64,000 bases of DNA from Nicotiana tabacum (taxonomy: Eukaryota; Streptophyta; Magnoliopsida; Solanales; Solanaceae). Under the pieces are notes generated by a model. The model saw only the letters and a list, made by a program, of their open reading frames with translations. It had not been told where the DNA came from and did not search any database. Position 1 is the stretch's first letter, and every line of letters starts with the position of its first letter. Where the stretch lies: assembly GCF_000715075.1 (NCBI RefSeq), contig NC_134081.1, positions 66,327,153 through 66,391,152 of the forward strand, in the 5' to 3' direction. Shown here piece by piece: positions 44,930 to 56,755 of the stretch. A program made the position numbers and the translations under genes.

Positions 44930-47674
44930 TGTCACGACCCAAAATCCAACATATCGTGATGGCGCATATCTCGATACTAGACAAGCCGATAATCACGATA
45001 AACCACTATTTCTCTTAAGTTTGAAAATACAATAATTTAATACGATACAAAATTCCACAAATACTGACACGAACACTCCCTAAAACCCGATGTCACTGAG
45101 TACATGAGCATCTAATATGAATACAAGTCTGGAAAATACGATCTATAATAGTTTGAGACCAAATATAGTAAACAAGGAGATAGAGAAGGAGAGACAAGGT
45201 CTGCGGAACACGGCAGCTGCCTCAAAATCTCCTAAAAATCAACTACGCGAAATGATCAACACCCGCTATGTCCGGGAACACCTGAATCAGCACACGAAGT
45301 ACAGGGTGTAGTATGAGTACAGCCAACTCAACAAGTAACAATAATAACTAAGGAACTGAAGATAATGACGAGCTACACAGTTATAGTTCACTTTTAGTAA
45401 TTCCAGCAAAGAATAGACATGCTTTCAAATCCGGCAGTTTAAGTCAAATCAATTTTATACAGTTCAAGTTCATGCAATCTGGATATAAAATCTTTCATAG
45501 ATTTCACAACAATGACAGATAGCAACCAAGTGCAAAAACAAATGCAAAGCAAGTACAGCCTCTCAGGCAACAGTCACTCAACTCATCACTCGGCTCTCAG
45601 CCCTCAGCACTCACACTCAATAGGTACTCGCGTTCACTGGGGGTGTGCAGACTTCGGAGGGGCTCCTACAGCCAAGCGCCATAATCTGCACTGACAACTC
45701 ACGTGCTATAAAATCCTGCAGGGACAACTCACGTGCCATAATATCCTCACCTCACTAACAGGCCCTCGGCCTTACACAGTCCTCCACCTCTCTAGTCTCT
45801 CGGGCTCTCAGAAATCACAAAGATCAGCCCAAACAAAGATAGCATAGTGCATCAACAAATATCAAGAAAGACTAAGGTATGATACGCAAGTAAAATCATG
45901 ATTGAGCACAAGATAGCAATTAGCAAATACTTCAACAAGTACGTGAACTCTGTGGGTCCCAACAGTACTATCACATAGCCTAAGCATGATTTCTAACATG
46001 ATTTACAGTCAAATTTCTTCAACACATAGAGAGCATATAGCAAACAACAAGTTATTCAACTTTACAGTTTCACGGGACGGACCAAGTCACAATCTCCTCG
46101 GTGCACGCCCACACGCCCGTCACCTAGCATGTGTGTCACCTCCAAAATAATCACATGACACAAAATCCGGGGTTTCACACCCACAGGACCAGATTTATAA
46201 CTGTTACTTACCTCAGAGCGTGAAATGCTTTACTCTTTTATTCCTTTGCCTCGCAAATCGTCCTCTGAATGCCTCGAATCTAGTCACAAATAATTCGTTT
46301 CAGTCAATAAAATTCATTGAAATTAATTCCATAAGAAAATGCTAATTTTCCATAAAACTCTGAATTTTAGCTCAAAAATTGCCAGTGGGGTCCACGTCTC
46401 GGAACTCGACAAAAGTTACAAAATCTAAAAGCTCATTCAACCACGAGTCTACCCATACCAATTTTACCAAAATCCGACCTCAACTCAACCCTCAAATTTA
46501 CAAATCTTGTTTTAAAATTTCTAAGTTCCAATCTCCGATTTACACCTCAAAATCATGTAATCTAGTCGGATTATTCGATGAAAATTCAATATTATGGAGT
46601 AGAAATGATCACAAGGGACTTACCTTAAGTTTTTCTTGAAAATATATCAAAAATCGCCTCTCATCAAGCTCCAATTTGTCAAAAATGGCGAATGGGACGA
46701 AGTCCCAATTTTATAATTCTGCCCACACAGCCTCGGTTCTGCCTTGATCTTGGCCTTCGATCGAGGTCCTCGATTCTAACCCTCGATCCTAGCCCTCGAT
46801 CATGGCGCTCGACCCTGGCCTTCGACCCTGCCTTTGATCGTGGTCCTCGACCCTGGGCTCGATCGTGGTTTCGATCCTGATCCTCGACTCTGCCTTCGAT
46901 CATGGCCCTCGATCCTGGCCTTTGACCCTGCCTTCGATCGTAGTCCTCGACCCTGGGCTCAATTTCTGGCAGAAGAAATTTCCAGCATAAGGAAATTGCA
47001 GCAGCTGTTGTAGTTAAATTTTTGATCCGTTAACCATTCGAAACTCACCCGAGGCCCTCGGGACCTCAACCAAATTTACCAACAAGTCCTAAAACAACAT
47101 ACGAACTTAGTTGAATCATCAAATCACCTAAAACAACGCTAAAACCATGAACTACACCCCAATTTAAGCCTATTGAACTTTGAAATTTCTAATTTCTACA
47201 AATGACTCCGGAACCTGTCAAATCACGTCCGATTGACCTCAAATTATGCACACAAGTCATAAATGACATAATGGAGGTATTCAAATTTTCAGAATCAGAT
47301 TCCGAGCCCAATATCAAAAAGCCAACCCCCCGGTCAAACTTTTCAAAAATTCAACTTTTGGCATTTCAAGCCTAATTCCACTACGGACCTCCAAATAATT
47401 TTTCGGACACGCTCCTAAGTCCAAAATTACCATACTGAGCTATTAGAATCATCAAAATTCAAATCTGAGGTCATTTACACATAGGTCCATATCCAGTCTA
47501 TTTTTCTAACTTAAATATTTTAATTATGAGACTAAGTGTCTCATTTCACTCTGAATTCCTTCCGGACCCGAACTAACTACCCCGGTAAATCATAAAATAA
47601 CTATAAAGTATACATTGAGCAGTAAATGGGGAAACGGGGTTATAATACTCAAAACGACCGGCCGGGTCGTTTTA
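44930..47674 (-). repeat. 5' LTR of the Tekay element
   Basis: 2745 bp, ends GGGTCGTGACA at 44930 (adjacent to the primer site) and a worn start TAAAACGACC at 47674 (family TGTAACGACC). A TATA-like TATAAAA lies on the reverse strand at 46715-46709. It is about 22 bp longer than its partner, chiefly through an extra stretch near 45439-45470. Confidence 0.92.
46745..46965. repeat. Word array 'cctcgaccctgg / cttcgatcgtgg' in the 5' LTR
   Basis: Partner of the array at 38790-39030, with about ten short units in a slightly different order and spelling. The unit words resemble the CG-rich arrays in the other LTRs in general character but not in sequence. Confidence 0.7.
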
Positions 47675-48815
47675 GATTGTTGGGTAGTAGACTTGATTAA
47701 AAATGGGTCTTTGGCTTATTTTGTTCATTTCTCTCAACTTGTGGCCGATTATAGAGCTCTTTGGAGAGGGGTTTTCATCTAGCACATTGAGGTAAGTAAT
47801 CTCTACATAGTGTGAGTTTAATACATGGATTATGGGTAGATTTTAACTTGTAAAATATGGAAATTTTAGGATTTTGTTGGAAAAACCCTAGGTTTTGATA
47901 AACATGGGATTAGACCACAAAAATGGTTATTTAATTGAGTGAAAATTATATATTTGTGTTCGTGAGGTTATGGGTAACATTTATTTTAAAAATTCCGAAA
48001 TCCAGGCACGTGGGTTGGGAGTGAATTTTAGGAATCTTCAAAATTGGATTGGGTAATTACTCTAATAATTAAATTATAAACTTTTGAGCATATATGGATT
48101 AGTTTGTACAACATTTGGCTAGTTTCGGATTGCTTGGCATCGATTTGAGATTTTTAGTGAGAATTGTGGACCGAGAAGAGGACTTTGAAATGAGGTAAGT
48201 CTCTTGCCTAACTTTGTACGAGGAAATTATCCCCGTAGGTGTTTTAAATAGCTATTTGCTAATAATTGTGGGTGTTACGTATGCACTATGTGACGAGAGT
48301 CCGTACTTAGCTAAAATCATGCTTATGTCCAGGTAGACTTAGGACTTTACCATGTATTACTTGTATTATTTGCACCCAACTTGTTAGTTTAATTACTTGA
48401 ATTTATAGTTGAAATTGGATAAAGGATTCTATGAGACTGAGCTTCATTACTTTGTGTTTTGGTGGGGTACTTGATTGTTAGCGGAAATTATGCCTTCTTT
48501 GAGTATTATTCCTATGTGGTAGTGGTTGATCGGAGTTTGTAGAGTTTCTCTATTCCTGTGGATCGGGCCGAATGCCTCGGCATTATGTTAAAAGCATCTA
48601 TGGTTCACGCCGTCGACCCACGATAGTGTACACACTATTTTGGATCCGGCCGTCTGACCTCGGCATAAATCGTGCGTGATATTGCTCGGAGTCCGATTAT
48701 ACTTGATATTTCTATCTTGATCTGAGACTTGAAAATTACTTAGTGGCTCTTATGTGTTAAAGACTTGGCTTGTGATAGTTGGAGACTTTAAATTGATATT
48801 ATGTTTAAGAATCAT
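47675..48815 (+). repeat. Right piece of the forward chromovirus LTR split by the Tekay insertion
   Basis: Continues 36560-37021. It carries the 'tctagcacattgaggtaagtaatctc' block equivalent to the leader at 2127-2150 of the first forward LTR and 'gtggatcgggccgaatgcctcggcattatg' units (48558-48680). It stops near 48815, where reverse LTR sequence begins. Confidence 0.7.
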
Positions 48816-51264
48816 TAATTACTATTTCACAATAACAACCGCACGATAGAAACCTCGTGCCACAATAACAATAACAACCGCACGACAGAAAACTCGTGCC
48901 ACAATAACAACCGCACGGCAGAAACCTCGTGCCACAATAACAACCGTACGGCAGAAACCTCGTGCCACAATAACAACCAATCACCTCAACAAAAATTACG
49001 AAAACCAAAACATAACAATTGAAACAATGATATTCCAAGGATAGCAATTTCAAGTAAAGAATCCCACAGTTAAATAATGAATACGGAATCAAGGAAGCAC
49101 GACAGAAACCTTGTGAAAAAGCAACACTAAATACAACAACAACGACGACATTAACACAAGAATACGTCAAGTAAATCAACTTAGGAACTCCAGAACACAA
49201 AGAGACTCGCAAGGAAAGACACAACAGGAGATAATAGTACAACATAACAATTGCTCAACAAGGAATAGATATTGTGTAGCAATTATTCCACATAAGTACA
49301 ATTCAACAATAAGAGGGATAATGTGAATCAATGACTCCAATTAAGGGTAAGTCAATAATGATAAGGGATAACAAAACTTCAATTAGGGTTGAGCAGTTAC
49401 GGAAGAGATTCTACAAACTCAAATAAGGATAAACAGATTATGGGAAAGATAATAATAACTTCAATCAAGGATAAGAAATTACGGAAAGGATGGCAATGCA
49501 ATAAAAGAAGCAACAACTTCAGTTAAGGCACATAAGAGTTTAATCGGCAATAAGGGTAAAACATGGAGCAATTAATTCCAATTAAGACACGTAAGGGTGA
49601 ATTTAGTAAATGGGGGATTTAACATAACAAAACAACTTCATATCTAACAAACATAAGAACCTAAGAGCCCAAGACAGTCAATTTCCAGAAATAGGCCCGA
49701 GCACGTACTTGTCACCTCGCATACACGGGCTTCACATGACACAATTAGTACCAAAGACTCAAATCCTAAGGGCTAGTTCCCTCACATAAAGTTAGGCAAG
49801 ATACCTACCTCAAGGAAGCTAGACCCTTACTCTAAAATGACCTTCTCGAGTGAAACAACCTCCAGACGGATCAAATCTAGCCAAAATAACTTCAAATCAT
49901 AGATAAAACTCATAGGAAACGATTTCGGATAATAAAGCTTTAATCTTTAACAAAAACTAAAAAGTCAACCCAAAAGTCAATCCTTGATCCGCACCTCGAA
50001 AGCCGACAAAATTTACAAAATTTGAACACACGTTCAATTACGAGTCCAACCATACTAATTTGATCCAATTCCGACTCTGAATCGATGTTCAAAACCCAAT
50101 TATTCTCTTTAGAAAAATCAAAAACATGGATAAATTCAAAATTAAACTTCTGTAATCATATTAAAATACAAAAATTATAGTTATATACTTACCCCCATGA
50201 AAAGACGAGAAGAACGTCGCGAAAATCACCTCAATCGGAGCTCTAGAACTCAAAATATGCTCAAAATACTAAAGAAACGCAGTCTGATTATTTTAATACA
50301 CAGGGAATTTTGCTTCCGCGCCCAAAAGCGGTCTGCCAGCTATATTTTCCGTATTTCCAGAACATTTTTCGCACCCGCGAGGTCGCAGATGCGGATCCAA
50401 CTTCGCATCTGCGAGGCACCAGCACCAGCTCTCTTCTCTGACACTAAAATGAGCATAACTCCCTCATACGATGTCCAAATTCGATGATTCTTTTTTATAT
50501 GGATCCGTAATTATGATACGGATCTAATGCTTCAATCAAAACAGAAATTGGAGGTCATTTTCTTAATGTAGTACCATTTATGCTTGAAACAATGACGTCA
50601 AAACATAAAAAAACGAGCGCAACACAACCCAAACCTATTCGAAACTCACCTGAGCCTCTCGGAACCCCGTCCGAATATACCCCTAAGTCCCAAAACATAA
50701 CGTAGACCTGCTCGAGGCCTCAAATCATATCAAACAATATCAAAACTATGAATCGCACCTCAAATCGAACTTTAATGAACTTATGAACTTTCAACTTCTA
50801 CAACTCACGCTGAAACATATCAAATCAACCCGGAATGATGCCAAATTTTGCATGCAAGTCCCAAATAACATAACGGAGCTAATGCAACTCTCGGAATCAC
50901 ATTCCGAACCTGATATCACCAAAATCAACTCTCGATCAAACCTCTCAACCTTCCAAAAAACTTAACTTTCAAATTTTTGCTGAAATGCTTCAAATTACTC
51001 TACGGACCTCCAAATCCAAACCATACGAATCTATTAGAATCATCAAAATGCTATTTCGGAGTCGTTTACATAAATGTCAAATTCCAGTTAACTCTTACTG
51101 CTTAAACATCTAAAACACGAATCCTTCTTCCAAATCAATCACGAATCATCTGAAATCCGAACTCGACTGCGCATGCACGTCATAACACATAATACGGAGC
51201 TACTCGAGACCTCAAGCCGCCGAACGGGATGCTAATTCTCAAAATGACCGGTTGGGTCATTATA
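48816..51264 (-). repeat. Reverse chromovirus LTR fragment
   Basis: Ends on the right with CTCAAAATGACCGGTTGGGTCATTATA, the worn reverse complement of the LTR start (TGTAACGACC). Contains CG-rich words ('gaggtcgcagatgcgg' near 50380) and the 'gacctcaaatcat' and 'ttcgaaactcacctgagcctc' blocks shared with the Tekay LTRs. Its left end is missing; no primer site or gag adjoins it. No coding sequence. Confidence 0.7.
48829..48978. repeat. 33-bp minisatellite, about 4.4 units
   Basis: Units at 48829, 48862 (39 bp through a small internal duplication), 48901 and 48934, each with 'acaataacaaccgcacg' and 'cagaaacctcgtgcc', plus a 12-base partial. It is an internal LTR repeat. A 146-codon open frame across it on the reverse strand is an artefact. 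Confidence 0.85.
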
Positions 51265-52145
51265 TTTATGCAATTCTCCAAGGACTGGTAGTACAAATCA
51301 TGAGCTTCTAAGACTTAGAATTTACAAAGTTAGTATGAAATAAATACATCATTTGTTCGAAACGCACATAAACAGAATTATAAATCTAATCTACCAAGAA
51401 TAAGAGCCAGCTATAACCGGAACGCAGGTACATTTTCAATGCCATCTCCCGCCACTCGCAACAACATCAGCTCCAAAATCTGCACGCAAGGTGCAGACGT
51501 GTAGTATGAGTACAACCGACCCCATGTACTCAATAAGTAACAAACATAACCTTAGGTTGAAAGCAGTGACGAACTTGTACAACGGTCAAAGTCCAATACC
51601 AATAGCCAAGAACAACTCGCAACAATATAATAAAAGCAGCACAAGTAATAACTCAAAGATATGATGCTCAGTTCATTCACAGTTACGGAAAAATAGGCAT
51701 GCTTTTCAAGTATAACAGTAAAATCCAAATCTTTCACCAAAATCACTAAAATATGAGTAAATCAAAAAACTGTAATTTTTCCCAAAAACTTTCAACAACA
51801 GATAAGATATTTCATTCTCAGATAACATGAGGAAAGTACATCTCTATGCCTACATGTCAATGTTCATGTGAAATCATGAATGTCACAAAATCATGTAGCA
51901 TGAGGAAATGCATCTCTATGCCTCTATGTCAAGTATGCATATCAAATGCAATGCATCACAGTGATGAACTCATGTACTCACACTCTCAGAGTACTCAATC
52001 TCACTGTCTCCCACTCCCACTGATCACACTCAATCACTCAGCACACTCAGTCACTCAGTATTATACGGTACACGCCCTCACTGCTGGTATGTCAGACTTC
52101 GAAGGGGCGGATCCTGCCCAAGTGCTAATATAAGCCAACATTGCC

Positions 52146-52260
52146 TGTTGCGTCGTGCAGTTCGATCCCATCATGAATCAATAAAACTTGTTACGGTGTG
52201 CAGTCTGATCCCATCATGAATCAATAAAATTTGCAACGGTGTGCAGCCCGATCCATCAAT
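52146..52260. repeat. 43-bp tandem repeat, about 2.7 units
   Basis: Units begin at 52146, 52189 and 52232 with 'gtgcag..cgatcccatcatgaatcaataaaa'. The core (gtgcagcccgatcc) is the reverse complement of the 'ggatcgggttgca' word repeated at 9578-9703. Confidence 0.75.
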
Positions 52261-53594
52261 ATCACTTACAATTCGGCCCTCAGGCCCCAACTCAGACATC
52301 AATCTCTCCAGTCTCTCAGGCTCACAAATCTCATGTCAATCTGCCCAAACAATGATAACATGATGTGACAATAAATGATAACCGAGACTGAGATATGATA
52401 TGCAAATGAACGAATATGACTGAGTATGTAATTACAATTTAAGCAAATAACTCAACAGCAAAGATGACCTCAGTGGGTCAAAACCGAATAAGTATATAGC
52501 CTAAACATGATTCACAACTCACACAATCAAACAAGTAGGGAGAACATGGATGTAACAAGATATAATAGCAAAACAAGTCCGATCATAGTCTAATAGAAAA
52601 TTAGAATCATGATTCCTCGGTGCACGCCCACACGCTCGTCACCTAGCATGTGTGTCACCTCAATACATCTCTTATAACACAGTTCCCAAGGTTAAATACC
52701 CTAAAATCCAAGTTTAGATAAGTTACTTACCTCGAGCAAGACGAATCTAATACCGAGCAAGCCAAATAATACTCTAGAAATGCCATGAGCGTACCGACCT
52801 CTAAACGGCTCGAAACTAGCCAAAAGCAACTCAAGAATATCAAATAATGCCAAAGAAAAAAAAACCAATCGATAAAGGCCGAATCTTTAATCAAAAGCCC
52901 AAAGTCAACCAAAAATCAATATTGGGCCCGCCTTGGATTCTGAATCCAAGCTTACTCGAGCGAATCCTGGACCAATACAAGTTCACACAAATAAAAACGG
53001 ACTCAATCGGAGTCCGATAGCTCAACCAATTTGCCAAAACATCGCTCTTGGGTGTTCATAACCCAAGAGTCCAACCCACACTATTTGGGTCTCTTATCTC
53101 CCAAAATACTCCTCCAAAACTCGCCAAATTCGAGTATGTTGTTCTCATAATATAGGAGAACAAAACCTCAAAAGGAATTGAGAAATAAACGCCTCTAACT
53201 CATTTTTAATTTTTAAAATTTAGGACATAACCATAGGTCTTGATTTAAAGAATTAAATGAGTTTTCAATTAAAATCATGGATTAAAGCTTAAACCAAGGG
53301 AATGAATCAAAGGAAAATACTTAGGTTATGGTTTAGACCTTACCCCATGGAAGAAACTTGAAGAACATCTTTGAATTTTCCCAATCCCAAACTTTTAAGA
53401 TGAGAAAAAACTCTAACAATATTAATAGCCAAAAATGTACAGTTGTTTTGCCTCGTTTCTTGTGCCAAACGATCCCGAAATTCACTTTTGATACCTCCAA
53501 TGAGCTCCTCGTGAAATTCCAGTCAAGTTAGCTTTTGAATCACTCCATTTGACCTTATAATGAAGGAGATATGTTGGTTTCAATATTTGAAAAT

Positions 53595-53602
53595 ACAACA
53601 AT

Positions 53603-53663
<61 letters not shown>
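53595..53663 (-). repeat. (TTG)n microsatellite, SINE 3' tail
   Basis: About 20 AAC units on the forward strand, (TTG)n on the reverse strand, with one AAT interruption near the left end. TTG tails are the characteristic 3' end of tobacco TS SINEs. The run also creates a false open frame encoding poly-Leu on the reverse strand. Confidence 0.9.
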
Positions 53664-53790
53664 TACCCAGTATTATCCCACACCGTGAGGTCTGAGGAGG
53701 GTAGTGTATATGTAGACCTTACCCCTACTTTGTGAGGATAAAGAGGTTATTTCCAGTAGACCCTCGGCTCAGGAAAGCATAAATACCACA
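53664..53790 (-). mobile_element. TS-type SINE, reverse strand, 5' end indistinct
   Basis: The reverse strand reads GAGCCGAGGGTCTACTGG, then ATAACCTCTTTATCC, AAGTAGGGGTAAGGTCTAC, CTCCTCAGACCTC and TGGGATAATACTGGGTATG before the (TTG)n tail. This is the 3' body of the Solanaceae TS SINE family, a tRNA-derived, pol III transcribed, non-autonomous element. The tRNA-like 5' part is not clear; related text may run on to about 53880. Confidence 0.8.
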
Positions 53791-54435
53791 TTAATAAAAA
53801 TATAAATAAGAAGGGACAATACCAAAAAGCCATATAAAAGCAGAATAAAAATAATAAGACAGTAAGGTGATCAACAATGGAAGAATTCAGTGGTAATTTT
53901 GTAATTAATCTAAAACAAATCAGGTAACCTAATTCTTAGTAAAATGATCGTGAATTCCTCATACGATACCGAAACTTGAAGATTTCAATTGCTATGGTTT
54001 TAAAATTACGATAAAGATATAATGGTTTAAACACGAATCAAAGGTCATTTGCTCAATATGATAACCTTTATGCTCAAATCGACGTCGAAACCGAAAACAA
54101 TCACCATACAACCCAAACTTATCAAAAACTTATCGAAATTTAACCAAACTTTGTAGACATGTCCAAAATCATCATAAAAAATTATTAGAATAATTAAAAC
54201 CTGATTCCGAGTCCGTTTACCGAAAAGTCAAACCATGGTCAACTCTCCCAACTTAAAGCTTCTAAAACGAGAATCATTCTCCCAAATCAATCCTGAATCG
54301 CTCGAAAACCGAAATCAACCATACAAGCAAGTCATAATACATAATATAAAGCTACTCAAAGTCTCAAACCACCGAATGGAACGCTAAAGCTCAAAATGAC
54401 CGATCGGGTCGTTACATGTACGGGCATGTTCCAAA

Positions 54436-55234
54436 ATGAGGAGAAAGATAGAAGAAAAGGTTGTCAGTATGGGCAAAGAAAACTGGTTCAGTAATCTGAA
54501 CGTGTTGAAGGGAAGAGTGATGGACCCTGAAGTTGTTGGTGAAGTGGGAATGAAGGAGTTGAAAGAAAAAGCTGGACTTTTTACAGTGGACGCATTTGTT
54601 TCTTTATGCACTTCGAGTAGTCCACAAGGAGGAAGTCTGTAAATTCTACTCCAACCTTTAATTGTTGGAGGATGAAACTGTGAGAACTATTTTGCAGAGG
54701 GTCAATAAGATGGGTATCTAACTGTAAAATTCTCCCAGGGGAGAAAGACTGGGGATGAGAAGGTGTACAAAGAAGAGTGAACCCAGTTCACAAGCTCTTG
54801 TATGAGTTGGTGAACAAGTGTATGTTTCTAGGACGAAAAGAAGAAATGAGGACACTGTATTAGACTTGGCAGTGATAGAGGTTCTTGACAAGACTATGTT
54901 GTTGAACCTCCCCATAATAATGATCAAGCACTTGGCATGGGCAACGACTCTTTCTAAGGGAAAACATGTAATGTCGTATTGGCTTTTGCTCACTCAAGTG
55001 TTTGTTTACTTAAAGGTCCCAGTTGGAGAAGGAAGGAAGGGAACAAAAAAGGATATGTTTGATAGAGTTATACTATAGGAGTGTGACCTTCTGGACAAGG
55101 AACCTGATACTAAGAGCAATAATCTGATCACCCAGTTGATCAATGATCTAAAGGAAGCTCATCTAAAGGAAGCTAAGGAGGAGAATAAGAGGCGAAATGA
55201 GGAGATTGCCTCTTTGAAAGAGGAAAAGAAGTAA
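54436..55234 (+). pseudogene. Retroelement accessory ORF of unknown function
   Basis: From ATG at 54436 the text reads MRRKIEEKVVSMGKENWFSN, then KGRVMDPEVVGEVGMKELKE and SPQGGSL before a stop at 54642. After shifts it resumes with RTKRRNEDTVLDLAVIEVLD, LLNLPIIMIKHLAWA and VFVYLKVPVGEGRKGTKKDM, a stop at 55076-55078, and a Lys/Glu-rich coiled-coil tail to 55234. I recognise the type as a plant retroelement-associated protein seen in Solanaceae, without known function. Its core can be laid against the extra ORFs of the two Athila elements. Retroelement 3' debris follows, so it is probably the accessory ORF of a degraded element and not a host gene. Confidence 0.5.
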
Positions 55235-56584
55235 CCTAGGAAAAAAATAATAAGAGATCAAGAGGCAACTACAACTTGTCTTGAGAGATTGCTACAATGT
55301 GTATCCTTTGTCCCTTCCTCTAGAAAATGGACCTGGTCCTTATTCCTACCTTTAGCCCAGTCTAGTCCCTGTCTCCTAATACAGTCCCTTCTAAGACTAG
55401 TTTTCTTGTGATAAGTATTTTTTGTGGCAGTTGATGAGTTTGTGTAATTGTCTTTTCGTTTGGACCCATAAGGGCGGCTTAATGTGGTACTAAGGTTCAC
55501 TCAATGAATATAATTTTCGTTATTTGTCTCAATTTATCTCTTTAAATATGGATAATATTCTTAGATCAAACTTTTGAACTTTTGACATTATGTGCATGTT
55601 AGTGTAGCTCGGTAACCATGTGTTTGATATTGATTAATTCTCACTTTTGACTCTATTAATATTTTGTTTTTTATGATATCAAAAGGGGATGATAGTAGTT
55701 GATGATATGCACATAAACTGATCAACGAACCTGGTCTTTATGTTTCGATTATGTGATGATCTGATAAAATAATTTAAGAAGTCTATTTTCAAGAATAATA
55801 TTGAACCAATCTACTTCTTATGCCTAGCCATCTATAAGGTTCCAATAAATAGAATATGAGTCCCTTACACTTATGAAAACACAGACATCTTGGAGCACAT
55901 GAGCTGACTATGGAACTTTTTATGCGAAATGTTGCACATAAGTTTGTCATCATCAAAAAAGGAAAATTTATTAAAATAAGTTTAGTTGATTTTGATAATT
56001 AACAAGCGGCTGTAAAACCAGGTCTCTTGAAGCATGTTAATCAGAAGCTAGAAATTGTTTCCTAGTACAAGAAAGATTAAGCTGGAAAACCCGATTGTTG
56101 TTGGTAGTCAAATTACTTGAAAATTTTATTCGTGGACTACAAGAAAAATTTTAACAGAAGGAATTTATGGTCAAAAAGGATTTCAAATATGAAAATACTT
56201 TTATAGAAATAAAAAAACGCGTGAAGGAACTTTTGAGGAAATAAAATAGAATCCATTTAAGATTTATTTTTCTTAAGAAGTGATCGCATTATTTTAGGTC
56301 ACGGAGCTAAAATTGAAAAGGATTCATTCAACCTTACTCTTATATAAAGCATCATATTGCTACTATAAAAGACTACTATTATTTCACACAAACACAAAAT
56401 TTATTCAAGGCAAATTGCATTCATAGCAAGAATTGCTTTGAGAGAATTAAGTTGCTCTACTGAAGAACCACGTCCAAAAGTTATTTAGGTTTGAGTCAAT
56501 TAATCTTTACTTATAACCTATATTGTATATTGAGAAGTGTGATCATAGGTAAATAAAACTGAAGAGTTTGTTTTGCTTTCTAGG
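55235..56584 (+). other. Probable copia 3' region and LTR debris
   Basis: Contains 'tatgatatcaaaaggggatgat' (55673-55694) and 'gtttgtcatcatcaaaaaaggaaa' (55944-55967), which look like worn polypurine contexts of plant copia elements. The text after the second one is non-coding and LTR-like up to 56584. Boundaries cannot be set because no second LTR copy is in view. Confidence 0.4.
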
Positions 56585-56755
56585 TGTAATGACCCGGTCG
56601 AACGTTTTATGTATTTTTGACCATGTTTCCCCTATTTGATATTTCTCGTATGTGTATTTGATGTTTGATGACTTGTCCGGATGGTTGCTTTGGTTCCGAA
56701 AATATTTTGGAGTGAATTGGGACACTTAGTTTCATTATTAGAAACTTAACTTTTT
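56585..56755 (+). repeat. Short chromovirus LTR start fragment
   Basis: TGTAATGACCCGGTCGAACG at 56585 is the forward LTR start of the chromovirus families seen elsewhere here. The similarity fades by about 56755 into AT-rich DNA. Confidence 0.6.

Larger units (their letters stand above)
37022..47674 (-). mobile_element. Structurally complete Tekay/Del-lineage chromovirus, reverse strand
   Basis: 10,653 bp: two LTRs (37022-39744 and 44930-47674), primer site (44926-44915), gag, protease-RT-RNase H-integrase-chromodomain pol, and polypurine tract (39757-39745) in the expected order. Flanks GATTA (37017-37021) and GATTG (47675-47679) match at four of five bases, consistent with a decayed 5-bp target duplication. 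The DPGS protease site and the C-terminal chromodomain-like block place it in Tekay/Del. The LTR starts match at roughly nine of ten bases by eye, so the insertion is not recent. Stops in gag and pol make it non-autonomous. Confidence 0.92.
51265..54416 (-). repeat. Reverse chromovirus LTR fragment carrying a SINE
   Basis: Ends with TCAAAATGACCGATCGGGTCGTTACA at 54416, the reverse complement of TGTAACGACCCGATCGGTC. It contains 'gtgcagacgtgtagtatgag' near 51490, 'cctcggtgcacgcccacac' and 'cacctagcatgtgtgtcacct' at 52615-52660, a 43-bp repeat (52146-52260), and an inserted TS SINE with its microsatellite tail (53595-53790). The first bases expected of the LTR (TGTCACGACC) are missing at 51265, so its 3' end is truncated. 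Confidence 0.75.

Noticed and set aside
48829..48978. Possible CRISPR-like array
   Set aside because: Contiguous 33-bp tandem units with no unique spacers, in plant nuclear LTR DNA.
48805..49245. 146-codon reverse-strand open frame with Cys-rich repeats
   Set aside because: The repeated Tyr-Cys-Gly-Thr text comes from the 33-bp LTR minisatellite, whose length is a multiple of three. No domain or start signal.
53482..53664. Reverse-strand open frame encoding poly-Leu
   Set aside because: It is the translation of the (TTG)n SINE tail. There is no start context, no neighbour and no protein family.
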